Of a DNA stretch of 64,000 nucleotides, positions 17,708 through 26,807 are shown in pieces. Under the pieces are notes generated by a model that worked only from the letters and a program-made list of their open reading frames with translations, did not search any database and was not told where the DNA came from. A program made the position numbers and the translations under genes. Origin of the DNA: Singulisphaera sp. GP187 (GTDB lineage Bacteria > Planctomycetota > Planctomycetia > Isosphaerales > Isosphaeraceae); assembly GCF_900129635.1 (NCBI RefSeq), contig NZ_FSRB01000001.1, forward strand, positions 2,085,501 through 2,149,500. The letters are read 5' to 3'. The first letter of the stretch is position 1, and each line of letters opens with the position of its first letter.

Positions 17708-18017
17708 CAGCCCGACTTCTCGCGGCGGCTCGATGAAACGTCGGACCATGATCACCTGCATCTTCGGCATCGTCTTGGCTCTGCCCGCCAGTTGCACCTG
17801 GACGTGTCAGGGCTGGGGACTGCCGTCATTGGACGGCTTGCGAGTCGGGATGACGAAACCGGAAGCCGTGGCCATCGTGGGACAGCCGACTTCTGAAGGC
17901 AAGAGGCCCGATGGGACGAGTTGGATGATAATCACGCAGCCTCAATCCCTGGTTTGGATCGACCTCGAATTTGACGCCAAGGGCCTCCTCCGCTCGTTCC
18001 ATTACGAACGCTTTTGA
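17700..18017 (+). CDS. Exported BamE/SmpA-like small protein
   Basis: A 105-residue protein with an N-terminal export signal (MKRRTMITCIFGIVLALPAS from residue 12, likely the real start region). LRVGMTKPEAVAIVGQPTSE matches the SmpA/OmlA (BamE-like) fold: helix, GMT turn, helix, LG-P. A strand pair WMIITQPQSLVWIDLEFDA follows. BamE-like domains bind outer-membrane assembly partners or act as small periplasmic modules. The cysteine after the hydrophobic stretch (PASC) could be lipidated. Confidence 0.65.
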   Translation: MADSPTSRGGSMKRRTMITCIFGIVLALPASCTWTCQGWGLPSLDGLRVGMTKPEAVAIVGQPTSEGKRPDGTSWMIITQPQSLVWIDLEFDAKGLLRSFHYERF

Positions 18018-18596
18018 CCACACCTTGACCTTGGTCATGCCGATGACATTCCAGGCGAGAACCATTCGAGCGGGGAGCCGATTGAGCATGTGCCGTTTGA
18101 GGACGGTCCAGACAGGCAACCGTGAGTTGGCCTTCCGACGTTCGGAACCTATGGGACTTCCGATTGCACTTCGCTGTCGCCCGACTCGTTCGGTGAGCCT
18201 TCGGCTCGGGGTAGGGAAGGGTGTCATGCCCCCACGACTGTGAGACCGCTCACCGGAGGGCCCGGCCTGATAGCTCGACGAATCGTGGTTGCGAACCGGA
18301 CCGATCGGCACTCGTCGTCCATCGATCCCGAAAACCTCTTCTAACGGTTGTCACGCTGTGATGCCTCCCAGGTCAGTGAGGAGGGAAAGCTTCCCTGCTC
18401 CCACGGGTGGAGGCTTCAGAAGCGAGGCACGCGGTCAGGTCAACGAGGGGTCGAGACCTGGGAGACTTCCTCCTATGATGACAAGGCAAATGATGTTCGT
18501 GGTGGCGTTTGTCACCACTGGGGCCGAGGAGGGACAGGCGTGGCTCAAGAGGAAGAGGCAGGTGCCCCAGGGGTTCGGCTGGCTGGACCCTGTTAA
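18018..18596. other. Gene-poor stretch in the accessory region
   Basis: No supported gene. A minus-strand frame near 18010-18130 (VWTVLKRHMLNRLPARMVLA) looks weakly protein-like but has no start or ribosome site, so it is not annotated. Confidence 0.4.
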
Positions 18597-18788
18597 TCCG
18601 CCCTACGACGAGTTGCCGATGCAGGTCAGCCGCATCGCGCTTACCGGGAGTTCAGCCGCAATCCCGACCTGGCGTTTGAGCGCTACAAGGAAATCTTGGG
18701 CCGAGAGGTTTTCGGGGACGCATCGACTCCGCAGGCGGTCGATGACTTCCTCGAACTTCAGGCCGTCTTCGCCGCAGAGCGGACGTAG
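18597..18788 (+). pseudogene. Remnant of a hypothetical gene (3' end)
   Basis: An open frame without a start codon, bounded on the left by TAA at 18594 and ending in TAG at 18786. The product from YREFSRNPDLAFERYKEILG through STPQAVDDFLELQAVFAAER has strong coding character with helical patterns. A different frame just upstream (QGFGWLDPVNPPYDELP) also looks coding, so a frameshift near 18620 probably broke one gene. The family is not recognised. Confidence 0.35.
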
Positions 18789-18830
18789 TGCCAGCCGTCG
18801 CCACTGACCTGCACGGAGCGTGTGCGGGCC

Positions 18831-19022
18831 ATGAAGTCTGACGGGACGATGACGCCAGCGAAGCGTGGCGAGTATCGGGCCGCACTGGACCGGCTCCAAG
18901 CCATCGAAGCACGCCATAGGGAGCCGAAATCGAACGGGGAGCGGGAACCCCATTACATCGCCCGCTGGGTGCTCGATCGCTGGGGCGACGAGGACCGGAA
19001 GCTGCTGGAGGCCGATCGCTGA
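18831..19022 (+). CDS. Small hypothetical protein
   Basis: A 63-residue charged helical protein (AKRGEYRAALDRLQAIEARH ... YIARWVLDRWGDEDRKLLEA). GGAG lies 12 bases before the ATG; a GTG at 18822 in the same frame is an alternative start. No family recognised. Confidence 0.45.
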   Translation: MKSDGTMTPAKRGEYRAALDRLQAIEARHREPKSNGEREPHYIARWVLDRWGDEDRKLLEADR

Positions 19023-19197
19023 CGAGTCATGGTTCGGAGTGGCCGAGGCCGGTTCCGGGGCCTGGAATTGCGGCGACGGTCGCCTCCATTTGCTCCCTGT
19101 CTCGATTCGCTTGGCGAACCGATCGTGGTCTTTCACGCTCCATAACGTCGAGCAAACGTCAGGGACCCCAGGCCCGCCCAGCGAGAGTACCGAGATC

Positions 19198-19704
19198 ATG
19201 CCGATCCTCACTCATCTGACCTCCGAGAAGCATGCCGGTGCGATTCGCCGGTCCGGGATCAGGGTGGCCACCGGCGGATTCGGCACATACAGAGGCGTCT
19301 TCTGCATGCCGGTCCTTCCCGACTACTTCACCACGCACCAATGGCTCCGGGAGTTGAAGCGGCGGGGACAGAGGACGATCGTGGCTGTCGATTTCCGCCT
19401 CCGATCTGATGACCCAGCCTGGGTTGGGCATTACAATCGCCCGCACGCTGAGACGACCGTGGGCGGGGCTATCGGGATGCTGATGGAGTTGGCCGACACT
19501 CGTGGGTTCGAGGTCATTGTGCCACGCAAGATCCGCAACGACGAGATCCTCCGCTTCCGCACGCCCCGTCAGGTGATCGGCTGGCGCTATCAGCCTGACG
19601 CCAACCGGACACGTCCATGTCCCTGCCGGGCCTGCTTACCGAACGGTACAATCAAGTCAAGACGGCTCAGGCGGCGGCTCGACCCCACCGGCGAACGTTA
19701 CTGA
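19198..19704 (+). CDS. Hypothetical protein, possibly ADP-ribosyltransferase-like
   Basis: A 168-residue protein opening MPILTHLTSEKHAGAIRRSG, then GTYRGVFCMPVLPDYF. The order H-T-S, helix ending in SG, then G-V-F is reminiscent of the short ADP-ribosyltransferase folds found in many toxins and in RNA 2'-phosphotransferases. The C-terminus has a cysteine pair CPCRACLPNG followed by a basic tail KSRRLRRRL, perhaps a metal knuckle. No export signal is present. The open frame extends upstream to 18865 but is not protein-like there. The ART reading is a guess from pattern only; 'unknown protein' is the safe call. Confidence 0.55.
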   Translation: MPILTHLTSEKHAGAIRRSGIRVATGGFGTYRGVFCMPVLPDYFTTHQWLRELKRRGQRTIVAVDFRLRSDDPAWVGHYNRPHAETTVGGAIGMLMELADTRGFEVIVPRKIRNDEILRFRTPRQVIGWRYQPDANRTRPCPCRACLPNGTIKSRRLRRRLDPTGERY

Positions 19705-19851
19705 CGCCTGGGTCCGAGCATCCTCGAAACCGGGCCAGAGCAAGATTTACCTATGACTCAATAGTCCGGGGACGGCTTTTTCCCAATCATCTCGTGGTGA
19801 TGCCGGGCGCACAAGACACCCGAATGGACCCTCGGCTTGGCGTACCCCTCA

Positions 19852-21171
19852 GGAATAGGCCGGGAATAACTTCCCGTTTTCATGCTGGTTTGGGGAGAGC
19901 CCGGTAGTTCCATTTGGGCAGGACTTTGTCGAAGACAATTTTCATGCCCTCCTTGAATCCCTCGGCGCACTTCATGCCGGTCTGATACACCTTCTCAAGG
20001 ATTCGCACTGCCACCTTCAAGCCCGTGGCAGTCTCGGTCTTGGAGATGTAGTACTGGACCGTCTCCAACGTTCGAAAGATCACCCCGCGGCAGGCCCGCG
20101 TCACGTGCGGGAAGAGGCGGTGCTCGATCGGGTTGTACTTCGAGCAGTACGGCGGGTAATGGGCGATTCGGATCTCGATGCCCAGCCGATTCGCCAACTT
20201 CTGAAGTTGCTCCTTGAATACATATCTCGACGCACTATTGCTACCTCCGCCGTCGCACAGCACCAGCAGTTTCTTTGCCCCGGGATAGGCCGACCGACCG
20301 TCAGATTCCCACCAAGCCGCGATGCTGTCACAGGCCAGTTCGCTGGTGTCGTGGCTGGTGTTGAGGTGGACGAATCCAAGGTTCCGCCCCACGTCGTAGA
20401 TCCCGTGCGGGATCACAGTACCCGAGCCCATGCTCCCGAAGTCATGGTCGTTGACCACGATCGTTTCTTGAGTATCGATCACCCCGTCGCGTTGGAAATC
20501 GCCCAGCAATTCCTTCTTCTTCGTGTCGATGCTGATTACCGGCAAGCCGGCCTTCAAGTACCTCTTCTTGAGACGGGAGATATTCTCGAACTGGGCGTTG
20601 CGATCCGGGTGGCGCGGCCCCATCGTCTTCTTCTTCACCGCCTTCCGCCTGCGGTAACCATGCTTCCGGAGCAACTTCGAGACGATGTCGCGACTGACGC
20701 GTGTCCCCAATTCCTCCATCCGCTTGGCGATCTGGCGCCGTGACAAGTTGGTCCATTTCACTTCGAGTCGCATCGGGTCGCCCGCGGTGTGGTCCTCAAG
20801 GACCTTGTGAAAGTTCGCTTCGATGGCCGAGTCCACCTCGATCAACCGTTTCCGGCCGCCCCTTTTTTGCGAGTGCGGCCCGTGTCCAGGTCGTCCTCGC
20901 CTTCCAATTCCCCGAGGCCCAACCGGATCGTCTTCGGGTCACACTCCAGGACACCCGCGATGTACTCGACCCCGCCGTGCCCCAACTTCGCGGCCTCAAT
21001 CGCCGCATACCGCCGCCGGTCGTTCTCTTTCAACGAGCCGAAAAGCCGTTTCATCATCCGTTGGACTGTCGGTGTGTAGGCTTCCATGTGACCCTCCCGT
21101 ATACTCCCTCCAAACATCTGGTCTGACATCCTAACCGATGCCAACCACGGAAGTTATTCCCGGCCTATTCC
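19852..21171. mobile_element. ISAzo13-type insertion sequence, 1320 bp
   Basis: Perfect inverted repeats of at least 23 bases bound it (19852-19874 and 21149-21171, beginning GGAATAGGCCGGGAATAAC). TCA lies immediately outside each end (19849-19851, 21172-21174), a likely 3-bp target duplication. It carries one transposase gene on the minus strand, split by a -1 shift. Confidence 0.85.
19880..21087 (-). CDS. ISAzo13-type (DDE_Tnp_ISAZ013) transposase, read through a -1 frameshift
   Basis: The N-terminal part starts at the ATG at 21087 (GGGAGGG upstream): MEAYTPTVQRMMKRLFGSL and AAKLGHGGVEYIAGVLECDP, down to RTRKK. The rest is in the -1 frame: RGGRKRLIEVDSAI, WTNLSRRQIAKRM, VISIDTKKKELLGDF, LLVLCDGGGSNSASR and YCSKYNPIEHRLF, the usual DDE-containing blocks. 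The joint is a run of six A before GGGG (20863-20868, minus strand). A -1 slip there restores exactly the family's RKKxGGRKR wording. It may be programmed frameshifting or a one-base loss. Confidence 0.8.
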
Positions 21172-21199
21172 TCAGTCCTGCATTTCTGGCCGCTTCTGA

Positions 21200-21349
21200 T
21201 CGACTTCCACGCAGGATTTCCCAGAAGAGACGGACCGGCAGGTCGCCGACCTCCGAGACCCCACGACGGAACTTTTTCGGTTCTTTCAGGGCAACCTGGA
21301 CGATCTCGACTCCAACAATGTCCACGTCGAGATCACGCCGCCGGGGTGA
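21200..21349 (+). pseudogene. 3' remnant of a hypothetical gene next to the ISAzo13 element
   Basis: A frame with good coding character but no start: DFPEETDRQVADLRDPTTEL, FRFFQGNLDDLDSNNVHVEI, then PPG and stop. Another frame just upstream, and continuous with the DNA left of the IS if the IS is removed (LAYPSVLHFWPLLIDF), may be its earlier part. The gene was probably hit by the IS and by a frameshift. Family not recognised. Confidence 0.35.
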
Positions 21350-21407
21350 GTTGATCAGGTGCCCGCTCTGTTCCGCACCGAATGGTTCTGAGAGGAGAAT
21401 GCGTCCA

Positions 21408-22622
21408 ATGCCCAAACGTGATACGAGGAGGCCGAAGCGGGTCGCTGTCGGAGGCCAGGTCGCGCAGGTCGCCTTGTCGCCCAGCGGCAGGATCTTCGCC
21501 TTGACCACTCAGGGGAAGCTGGCCTGCATCGATCTCATGGGCAGGTGAATGTGGGAGCGGGAGTGGACGATAAGGTCTCATCGGCCGCTGACTCTGCGGG
21601 TCGCCGACGACGGGCGACCTTGGGTCGGTCTGGGTGACCTCCTCATCGAAATCGATCACGACGGTCGTAACCTCAAGACGCTCGACCTCGCTCGGGATGA
21701 CCGGGAGCGGCTCGGCAGCTTTTTGCTCGCCCCCGACGGCGTTTACGCTTGCCTGTACCGGCCGGGGGCTCCCCGCACCTGGGGACCCAGGGTCCTGAAG
21801 CTCGGCCCATCCGGCTCGGTCCTCTGGTCAACGACACTGCCGATCGGCGCGATCGGCTACACGGGCGTAGTCGAAGTAGGGGGCGGTACTGGCTGGGAGA
21901 TGAAGCCCAAGCGACCTTGGCAGCCCGAGACGTGGGAGCCCATCCGCTACGGCGGGTCCGAGCCATTGCTGCTGTCGGGCGACCGCCTGCTCGCCAGTCT
22001 TTACGAGTTCCCGAGGAGCGGGATCGGGTGCTCTTACGGCCTCGACGCCGCGAGCGGTGATCTGCTCTGGGTAACGGAACCCGCCCCGACGAGCACGCTG
22101 GCCGTCGCAGGTCTGGGGCGTTTCTACCATGGCCTTCAGGGTTACGGGGCCTTCGAGACCCGCCTGCTCGACCACGACGGGTCGGTCCAACGGCGATGGG
22201 AGAGCCATGGATTTCTCGTGATCGACGAACAAGGCCGAGTCCGTTCCCTGGAGATGGAGAACCGCCTGCCCTCACGTATGCGGTTTGTGACCTTGCAAGA
22301 TGACGGCGGCGTCGGCAACGGCCCCTTATTGGATGGGTATTATTCCTCCTACCCGGCGATCAGCCGTGAGGGCGTCGTCGCCTTCTGGAGGAACGGGGAA
22401 CTCGTCCTGATCGACGACACGATGACCAAAGTGGTCATCTACTCGGACCCGCTGGCCGCCGAGCAGGGTCTGATTGGCCGGATGCTCCTGTCGCCCGGCG
22501 GCTCGCTCGTGTTCTCCGTCGGCTATGAGGCTGACTTCGCGGGTGAGGGACTGGGCTCACTGGCCGAGACCCACTGGCCCTGCTGTGGGGGCAACGTCCG
22601 GAACAACCCCGTGTGGCTCTGA
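21408..22622 (+). pseudogene. Beta-propeller protein with an in-frame TGA
   Basis: From ATG 21408 the frame reads VAQVALSPSGRIFALTTQGK, then meets TGA at 21546-21548. It continues in the same frame at an ATG (21549) for 357 more residues of similar propeller strands: LTLRVADDGRPWVGLGDLL, LLAPDGVYACLY, LDAASGDLLWVTEP, YPAISREGVVAFW and LLSPGGSLVFSVG. One CGA to TGA change would explain the stop. The second part could be made from its own ATG, but it has no ribosome site. No signal peptide is visible, so a cytoplasmic PQQ/WD-like propeller is likely. Confidence 0.6.
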
Positions 22623-22803
22623 CGGACACCCAGAACGGGAAGTCAAGCTGCGATGACCGTCGAACCGAGATACGGCCGACCGGGGCCGGGGGAAGAAGCT
22701 CGATGCGCCTGCACGACCTCGTGGGCCTGGATGTTGTCCATCGATTCTGCCATACCACGAAGAAAGATTTGCCCTGGTGCGAGAGGAATTCGCCGATCCC
22801 CAT

Positions 22804-23315
22804 TCAGCTTGAGAATTCCGGGCGGGGTGAGCAGGCGAGGATTGCCTCCTCCAGTAGCTCGACATCGACCTCCCACCAACCCCGGAGGGCGATCAGTTCC
22901 GGGTAGAGCCGAGGGTCGGCGATCAGTGAGGCTGCCTCGACCTCCATGCTCCAGACCGATTTCGACGACAGTGCTGCGAGGAGGGGCGAGACCACCCGCA
23001 GATCCTTCCGGCGGGCCAGGCCGACCATCGCCTCGCGGCGGGCATCGTCATCCTCGTCGGTGAGCCGTTCGGCGAGGGCGTCTCGCAAATTAGGCGTGCC
23101 CACCTCGACCTGCGTCCCCAACGCAAAGCAGGCCCAGTCCCGGATGTAGGATTCCCGGTCCCTGGTGAGTCCGATCAGGACCTCGATGGCCAGCGGGTCC
23201 TCGTGCCCCATCATGGCGTGGACGACGCCATCACGCACGTCAGGATCGGCATCTTCTCGGAATCTCGCCGCAGGCCCGATGGCCTCGGGCATTCTGAGGT
23301 GCGAGAGCGCATAAA
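22804..23315 (-). pseudogene. 3' part of a HEAT-repeat gene split by an insertion sequence
   Basis: Encodes HEAT repeats: DADPDVRDGVVHAMMGHEDP, LAIEVLIGLTRDRESYIRD, FALGTQVEVGTPNLRDALAE, LTDEDDDARREAMVGLARRK. An internal ATG (23292) could start it, but joining across the insertion gives an unbroken protein with the 5' part at 25557-25861. The break point is the 7-bp duplication GCATAAA. HEAT proteins of this kind are common in planctomycetes and act as protein-binding scaffolds. Confidence 0.8.
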
Positions 23316-25556
23316 CCTACGTTCCGCACATCTCTGGTTCATTATCTCCGAATTTCCGGCGGCCTGCAATTTCAGCGATCGTAGGCCGTCGCCATGCCAA
23401 GCAGGTTCAGAATCTGGCGTTGCAACTTGGAGAGCTCGGTCGTGAATTCCACTGGCGCTTGCCCCTCCACGATCAGCTGATGACGCTGCACCTCCTCGAA
23501 CAAATCAATCACCCGACGTGCCGTCGGGCGATGGCACGCTCGACCTTCCGGGTACAGAGGCACACTCTTCACACCATCGCGTTTCATCGCCGCACGCAGT
23601 TCCCGCTCCAGCAGCGCCTCGGTCAACAGGGCCAAGAAATAGACGCAAAGCAGCGACTGGATCCGCCCCACGTTCTGCAGGTACACGGGAGCCACTTCGA
23701 AGTCTGTCTTGAGTTGCGAAAACCGCTTCTCGATTACCGGCTGACGCTTGTATGCTAATAGCAATTCTTCCTCAGTAAGCAATAACTCGTTGGTGATTAG
23801 GGGAAAGACACCGTCGACGCACATTTCCGCCGCGAGAGCAACATGGTCGATGCGGTAAGTCAATGCGATGCGAACGGTCTCCTCTTTCACGTAGCGCGTC
23901 TTGTCGTTGGGACGGCCACGCCCCTCCTGACGGTAAGTTTCCTCCCGTTTTTCCACGACTTCGACTGTGATCCACCGGGCCAAGTCCCGCGGCTCCAGGA
24001 TGGCCGCGACCGCCTCCTTGACCTTTCCGAGTTGGCGATAGCGGCTACGCGGCGAGCTGAGTTTTAACCGCAGTTCCGACAACGCCAGCAACGCACGCTC
24101 CACTTGCTGATGACGTGATGATGCGTCGACTTCCGCTTTCCGTGTGCTGTGACACCAGATCAGACGGTAGCCCTCGGCACTGAGGGTCGCCTGGTCGGCC
24201 ACGCTGTAGCGTTCCAGGAGAACTCCCTTCTCATCCCGCTTCTCATGGATCGGCTTCCAGGTCACCTGGTCCTGGTACAACAACGCGCGGAATTCGCCAT
24301 CTTCGGAGCGGGTACGAGGCAGGATGCTCAGGAATCGGCCGCCGTGCTGGTGCAGGTAAGCCATGTTCTCGGCGGTGGCGAGCTTGCAGTCGGCCACATA
24401 GAGAAAGTCCCGTCGCCCGGTCAACTGGCACAGCAGGTCCCAGGTGGCACGATGAGTGCGGTCGTCGGTGGTATTCCCGCTTTCGACGCGGAAGTGAACC
24501 GGTACGCCGCCATCGCGAGTGACGGTCAGGACGTAGAGCAGTTGTTTGAGGTCAGGGCGATGATCCTTGTTGTGCCCCCAGGTAATGGCCTGGGTCTTCT
24601 GGCCCCGCATCAGGTCCTCTTGGGCCGCCTCGCGATAGTCGCCGTGGAAGGTGATTGTGGTCGAGTCGTTATGGAGTTCGTCCAATGCGACGTTGAACTC
24701 CGCCACGGCATGGGTGGCGACGGCCAGGGTGAACGAGGGGACATTGGCGTCGAAGAGTCGGTCGAGACAACGTCCGACGCGGTCGTCGTTCCAGTGGGGC
24801 AGTTGGGCCGGGGTCAGAGCGAACCACTCGGCGGGGTGGCGACTCGCCCATTGGCCGACGCCATACATGGGTTCACGGGAGACGAGAAGGTTCTTGAGCA
24901 AGAGAAGGAGGCCGGTGGAGGTGGCGATCTTTTGGCGGGCATCCTCGGGGGGAAGGTATTGGCGGAGGAAGTCATCCAGTCGAAGTCGGCGGATGATCCG
25001 ATCGAGGATGGGAAGGGCGCCGAGCCGGAAGGACTTGAGGGACTGACCGCCGGTGTGGGCCGCCTCGCCGGGACTGAGATCGGGAGCGGGATTCGACTGG
25101 CGCGGTCGTTTTTGTTCTGGCATGGACCATGGCCTCGAGAGGGATCAAATCGTCCTCGACATGCCCGCGATTGGCGACAGGCGTCGGGTTGTGATTCCCG
25201 TCGGCATGATTGTCCGAGAGTCGAGCGGGTCAAGGTGGAAAATTTTGTTGACTTGCAGAAATAATTACGCCTTGACGTAAGTCTAGGCCCGCAAGACTTA
25301 CGTCAAAAGCGAATCCTCAAGTTTGACTCCGAAAGGAGGCAGGGAACGGTTGGGACATTGCCTTGCATGGGAAACAAGCGAAGAATCGATGGGGAACGAT
25401 CACGATGGGTTGGCGGGACGAGGAGGCGTGATGTGAGCAAGTCAGTGGCGGAGATCATGGAAGGAGCGGGTCGCGGGAGCCAATACATCAGCGTATGCCA
25501 GAAATAGCAGGAGGTGAAAATTCCGAGAAATTGCAGGCGAGATGTGCGGAACGTAT
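23316..25556. mobile_element. IS4-superfamily (IS1634-like) insertion sequence, about 2.24 kb
   Basis: Inverted ends TACGTTCCGCACATCTC (23318-23334) and its complement (25539-25555) enclose one transposase gene. GCATAAA is repeated just outside (23309-23315, 25557-25563). A second, subterminal shared word (GAAATTGCAGG) is at both ends, with extra sequence on the left. The exact first and last bases are uncertain by one or two. Confidence 0.8.
23372..25123 (-). CDS. IS1634-like transposase (IS4 superfamily, DUF4277 N-terminus)
   Basis: A 583-residue transposase. The N-terminal IIRRLRLDDFLRQYLPPED matches the DUF4277 domain that precedes IS1634-type catalytic domains. The DDE parts are DELHNDSTTITFHG (first D), FLYVADCKLATAENMAYL (second D) and KRQPVIEKRFSQLKTDF (the Y-(2)-R-(3)-E-(6)-K type signature with the glutamate). 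It is intact with a methionine start and no frameshift, so the element could still be active. Confidence 0.82.
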   Translation of the reverse strand: MPEQKRPRQSNPAPDLSPGEAAHTGGQSLKSFRLGALPILDRIIRRLRLDDFLRQYLPPEDARQKIATSTGLLLLLKNLLVSREPMYGVGQWASRHPAEWFALTPAQLPHWNDDRVGRCLDRLFDANVPSFTLAVATHAVAEFNVALDELHNDSTTITFHGDYREAAQEDLMRGQKTQAITWGHNKDHRPDLKQLLYVLTVTRDGGVPVHFRVESGNTTDDRTHRATWDLLCQLTGRRDFLYVADCKLATAENMAYLHQHGGRFLSILPRTRSEDGEFRALLYQDQVTWKPIHEKRDEKGVLLERYSVADQATLSAEGYRLIWCHSTRKAEVDASSRHQQVERALLALSELRLKLSSPRSRYRQLGKVKEAVAAILEPRDLARWITVEVVEKREETYRQEGRGRPNDKTRYVKEETVRIALTYRIDHVALAAEMCVDGVFPLITNELLLTEEELLLAYKRQPVIEKRFSQLKTDFEVAPVYLQNVGRIQSLLCVYFLALLTEALLERELRAAMKRDGVKSVPLYPEGRACHRPTARRVIDLFEEVQRHQLIVEGQAPVEFTTELSKLQRQILNLLGMATAYDR

Positions 25557-25861
25557 GCATAAAGGATCGAACTGATGACGCTGCGGTCCTGCTCGGCCTC
25601 CAGCATACTCAGGAGGATTTCCAAACAGGACTTCGGGAACGAACGGTTGGGAATCCCGAGTTGCCCGAGGATGGCCGCCCCCAACTTGCGTTCAACGGGG
25701 CAGTAGCTCCGGCATAGCCCCGAGGCCCGATCGAAGACCTCCCGAATGCCTCGCCATCTCAAGACCCAGATGGCGTTCCAGGCGAGATCCTCATCGGGTT
25801 CGCTCAGGGCCGCCGAGATCAACTCGTCCACGGATCGGGAATCATCGTGAGGCGACTCCAT
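25557..25861 (-). pseudogene. 5' part of the HEAT-repeat gene split by the insertion sequence
   Basis: Starts MESPHDDSRSVDELISAALS, with GGAGAT about nine bases upstream. HEAT-like helices follow (DEDLAWNAIWVLRWRG; LGAAILGQLGIPNRSF; CLEILLSMLEAEQDRSVIS), down to SILYA. There the insertion begins and the frame runs 38 residues into the element before a stop. It is the last gene of a minus-strand operon and begins 32 bases after the stop of the 304-residue gene. Confidence 0.75.
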
Positions 25862-25892
25862 CGAATTATCTCCGTCGGCAGACTCGGAAAAT

Positions 25893-26807
25893 TCAGACGC
25901 TCCAACCGTCGGGTCCCGTATCCTTGGCGATGAGGTTCGGGAGTTCCGCCACCCGGAGCGAGACGAGTTCCCGTCTCTCAGGGAGGTCATTTTCCAGTCG
26001 TCTGGCCTGCTCCCACTCAGGCTCGCCCTCCAGCCGGGCCACGGCCTTCAAGACCCGATCATCCACGAAGTCGGCGGTGAGTGTCCTGGAGAGGAAGTCG
26101 AGGTTCTCCGGCTTCCATCCCATGTCGAGGATGAGGCTGTCGGTCTCCCACAAATAGGGGCCGCCCCCACCTTGGCCCGTCTTCCATCGTCCGCACAGAG
26201 GGTTCTCACCTTCGAGGTACATCAGTCCCGAGCAATACTGAAGGGCCGCCACGGCCCGACCGGGTGTGTCGAGCGTCCACCAAGGCTCCCAGAGCAGGTC
26301 GATCTTGGGCAGGATCAAGCCGATCGAGTTGAACCGACCGATCCAGCCGTAGGCCGGTGTCCGCGACCCCTCGTAGGCGAATCCTCGCTCGGCATCGAGC
26401 CGCTCCAGAAAACTGTCACGGATAAACTCGAAGATGGCACCCCTTTGCTGTGGAGTGACCATCTTCTCAAGGATGTTGCCGCTGAGTACGCCGTAATGGA
26501 ACTCGGAATCGCCATGCGAGCAACTCTGGTTCTGCATGAGCGAGGCATGCCAGTCCATCAGGCAGACTGGAAAGAGGTAGTTGAACAAGTCTTGCTGGAG
26601 TTCGACGTAGGCGAGGTCATGGTGATAGTACCACAAGTCACCGAAGTCGATTTGATAGTAGGGAGTCCTCGCCAACCGATCCAACTGGTCGTCGAAATAA
26701 TCAAATTGGCGTTCCCACACGCTTTCTGGTGGCTTGGGATCATTGAAGATGCCCCGTGCCCGCTCCCAGGTGATCAGACTTTCGCTCGGTCGGTGAGGTT
26801 TAACCAC
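25893..26807 (-). CDS. Unrecognised 304-residue protein, ATP-grasp partner
   Basis: No family recognised. It is a soluble protein rich in aromatic residues and acids: FDYFDDQLDRLARTPYYQID, WYYHHDLAYVELQQDLFNYL, LMDWHASLMQNQSCSHGDSE, FAYEGSRTPAYGWIGRF, and a glycine run GQGGGGPYLWETDSLILDMG. Conserved-looking H, D and W residues could form an active or metal site. The start overlaps the end of the ATP-grasp gene by eight bases and the HEAT gene follows after 32 bases, so the three form one operon. A substrate or target of the ligase, or an immunity-type protein, are both possible. Confidence 0.65.
   Translation of the reverse strand: MVKPHRPSESLITWERARGIFNDPKPPESVWERQFDYFDDQLDRLARTPYYQIDFGDLWYYHHDLAYVELQQDLFNYLFPVCLMDWHASLMQNQSCSHGDSEFHYGVLSGNILEKMVTPQQRGAIFEFIRDSFLERLDAERGFAYEGSRTPAYGWIGRFNSIGLILPKIDLLWEPWWTLDTPGRAVAALQYCSGLMYLEGENPLCGRWKTGQGGGGPYLWETDSLILDMGWKPENLDFLSRTLTADFVDDRVLKAVARLEGEPEWEQARRLENDLPERRELVSLRVAELPNLIAKDTGPDGWSV

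Noticed and set aside
17826..18311. 161-residue minus-strand open frame
   Set aside because: Overlaps the BamE-like gene and has no start signal; only a short part looks protein-like.
19758..19970. HNH-like minus-strand tail with CARHHHEMIG
   Set aside because: Crosses the IS end, lacks the rest of an HNH domain; the plus strand carries the better coding signal around the IS.
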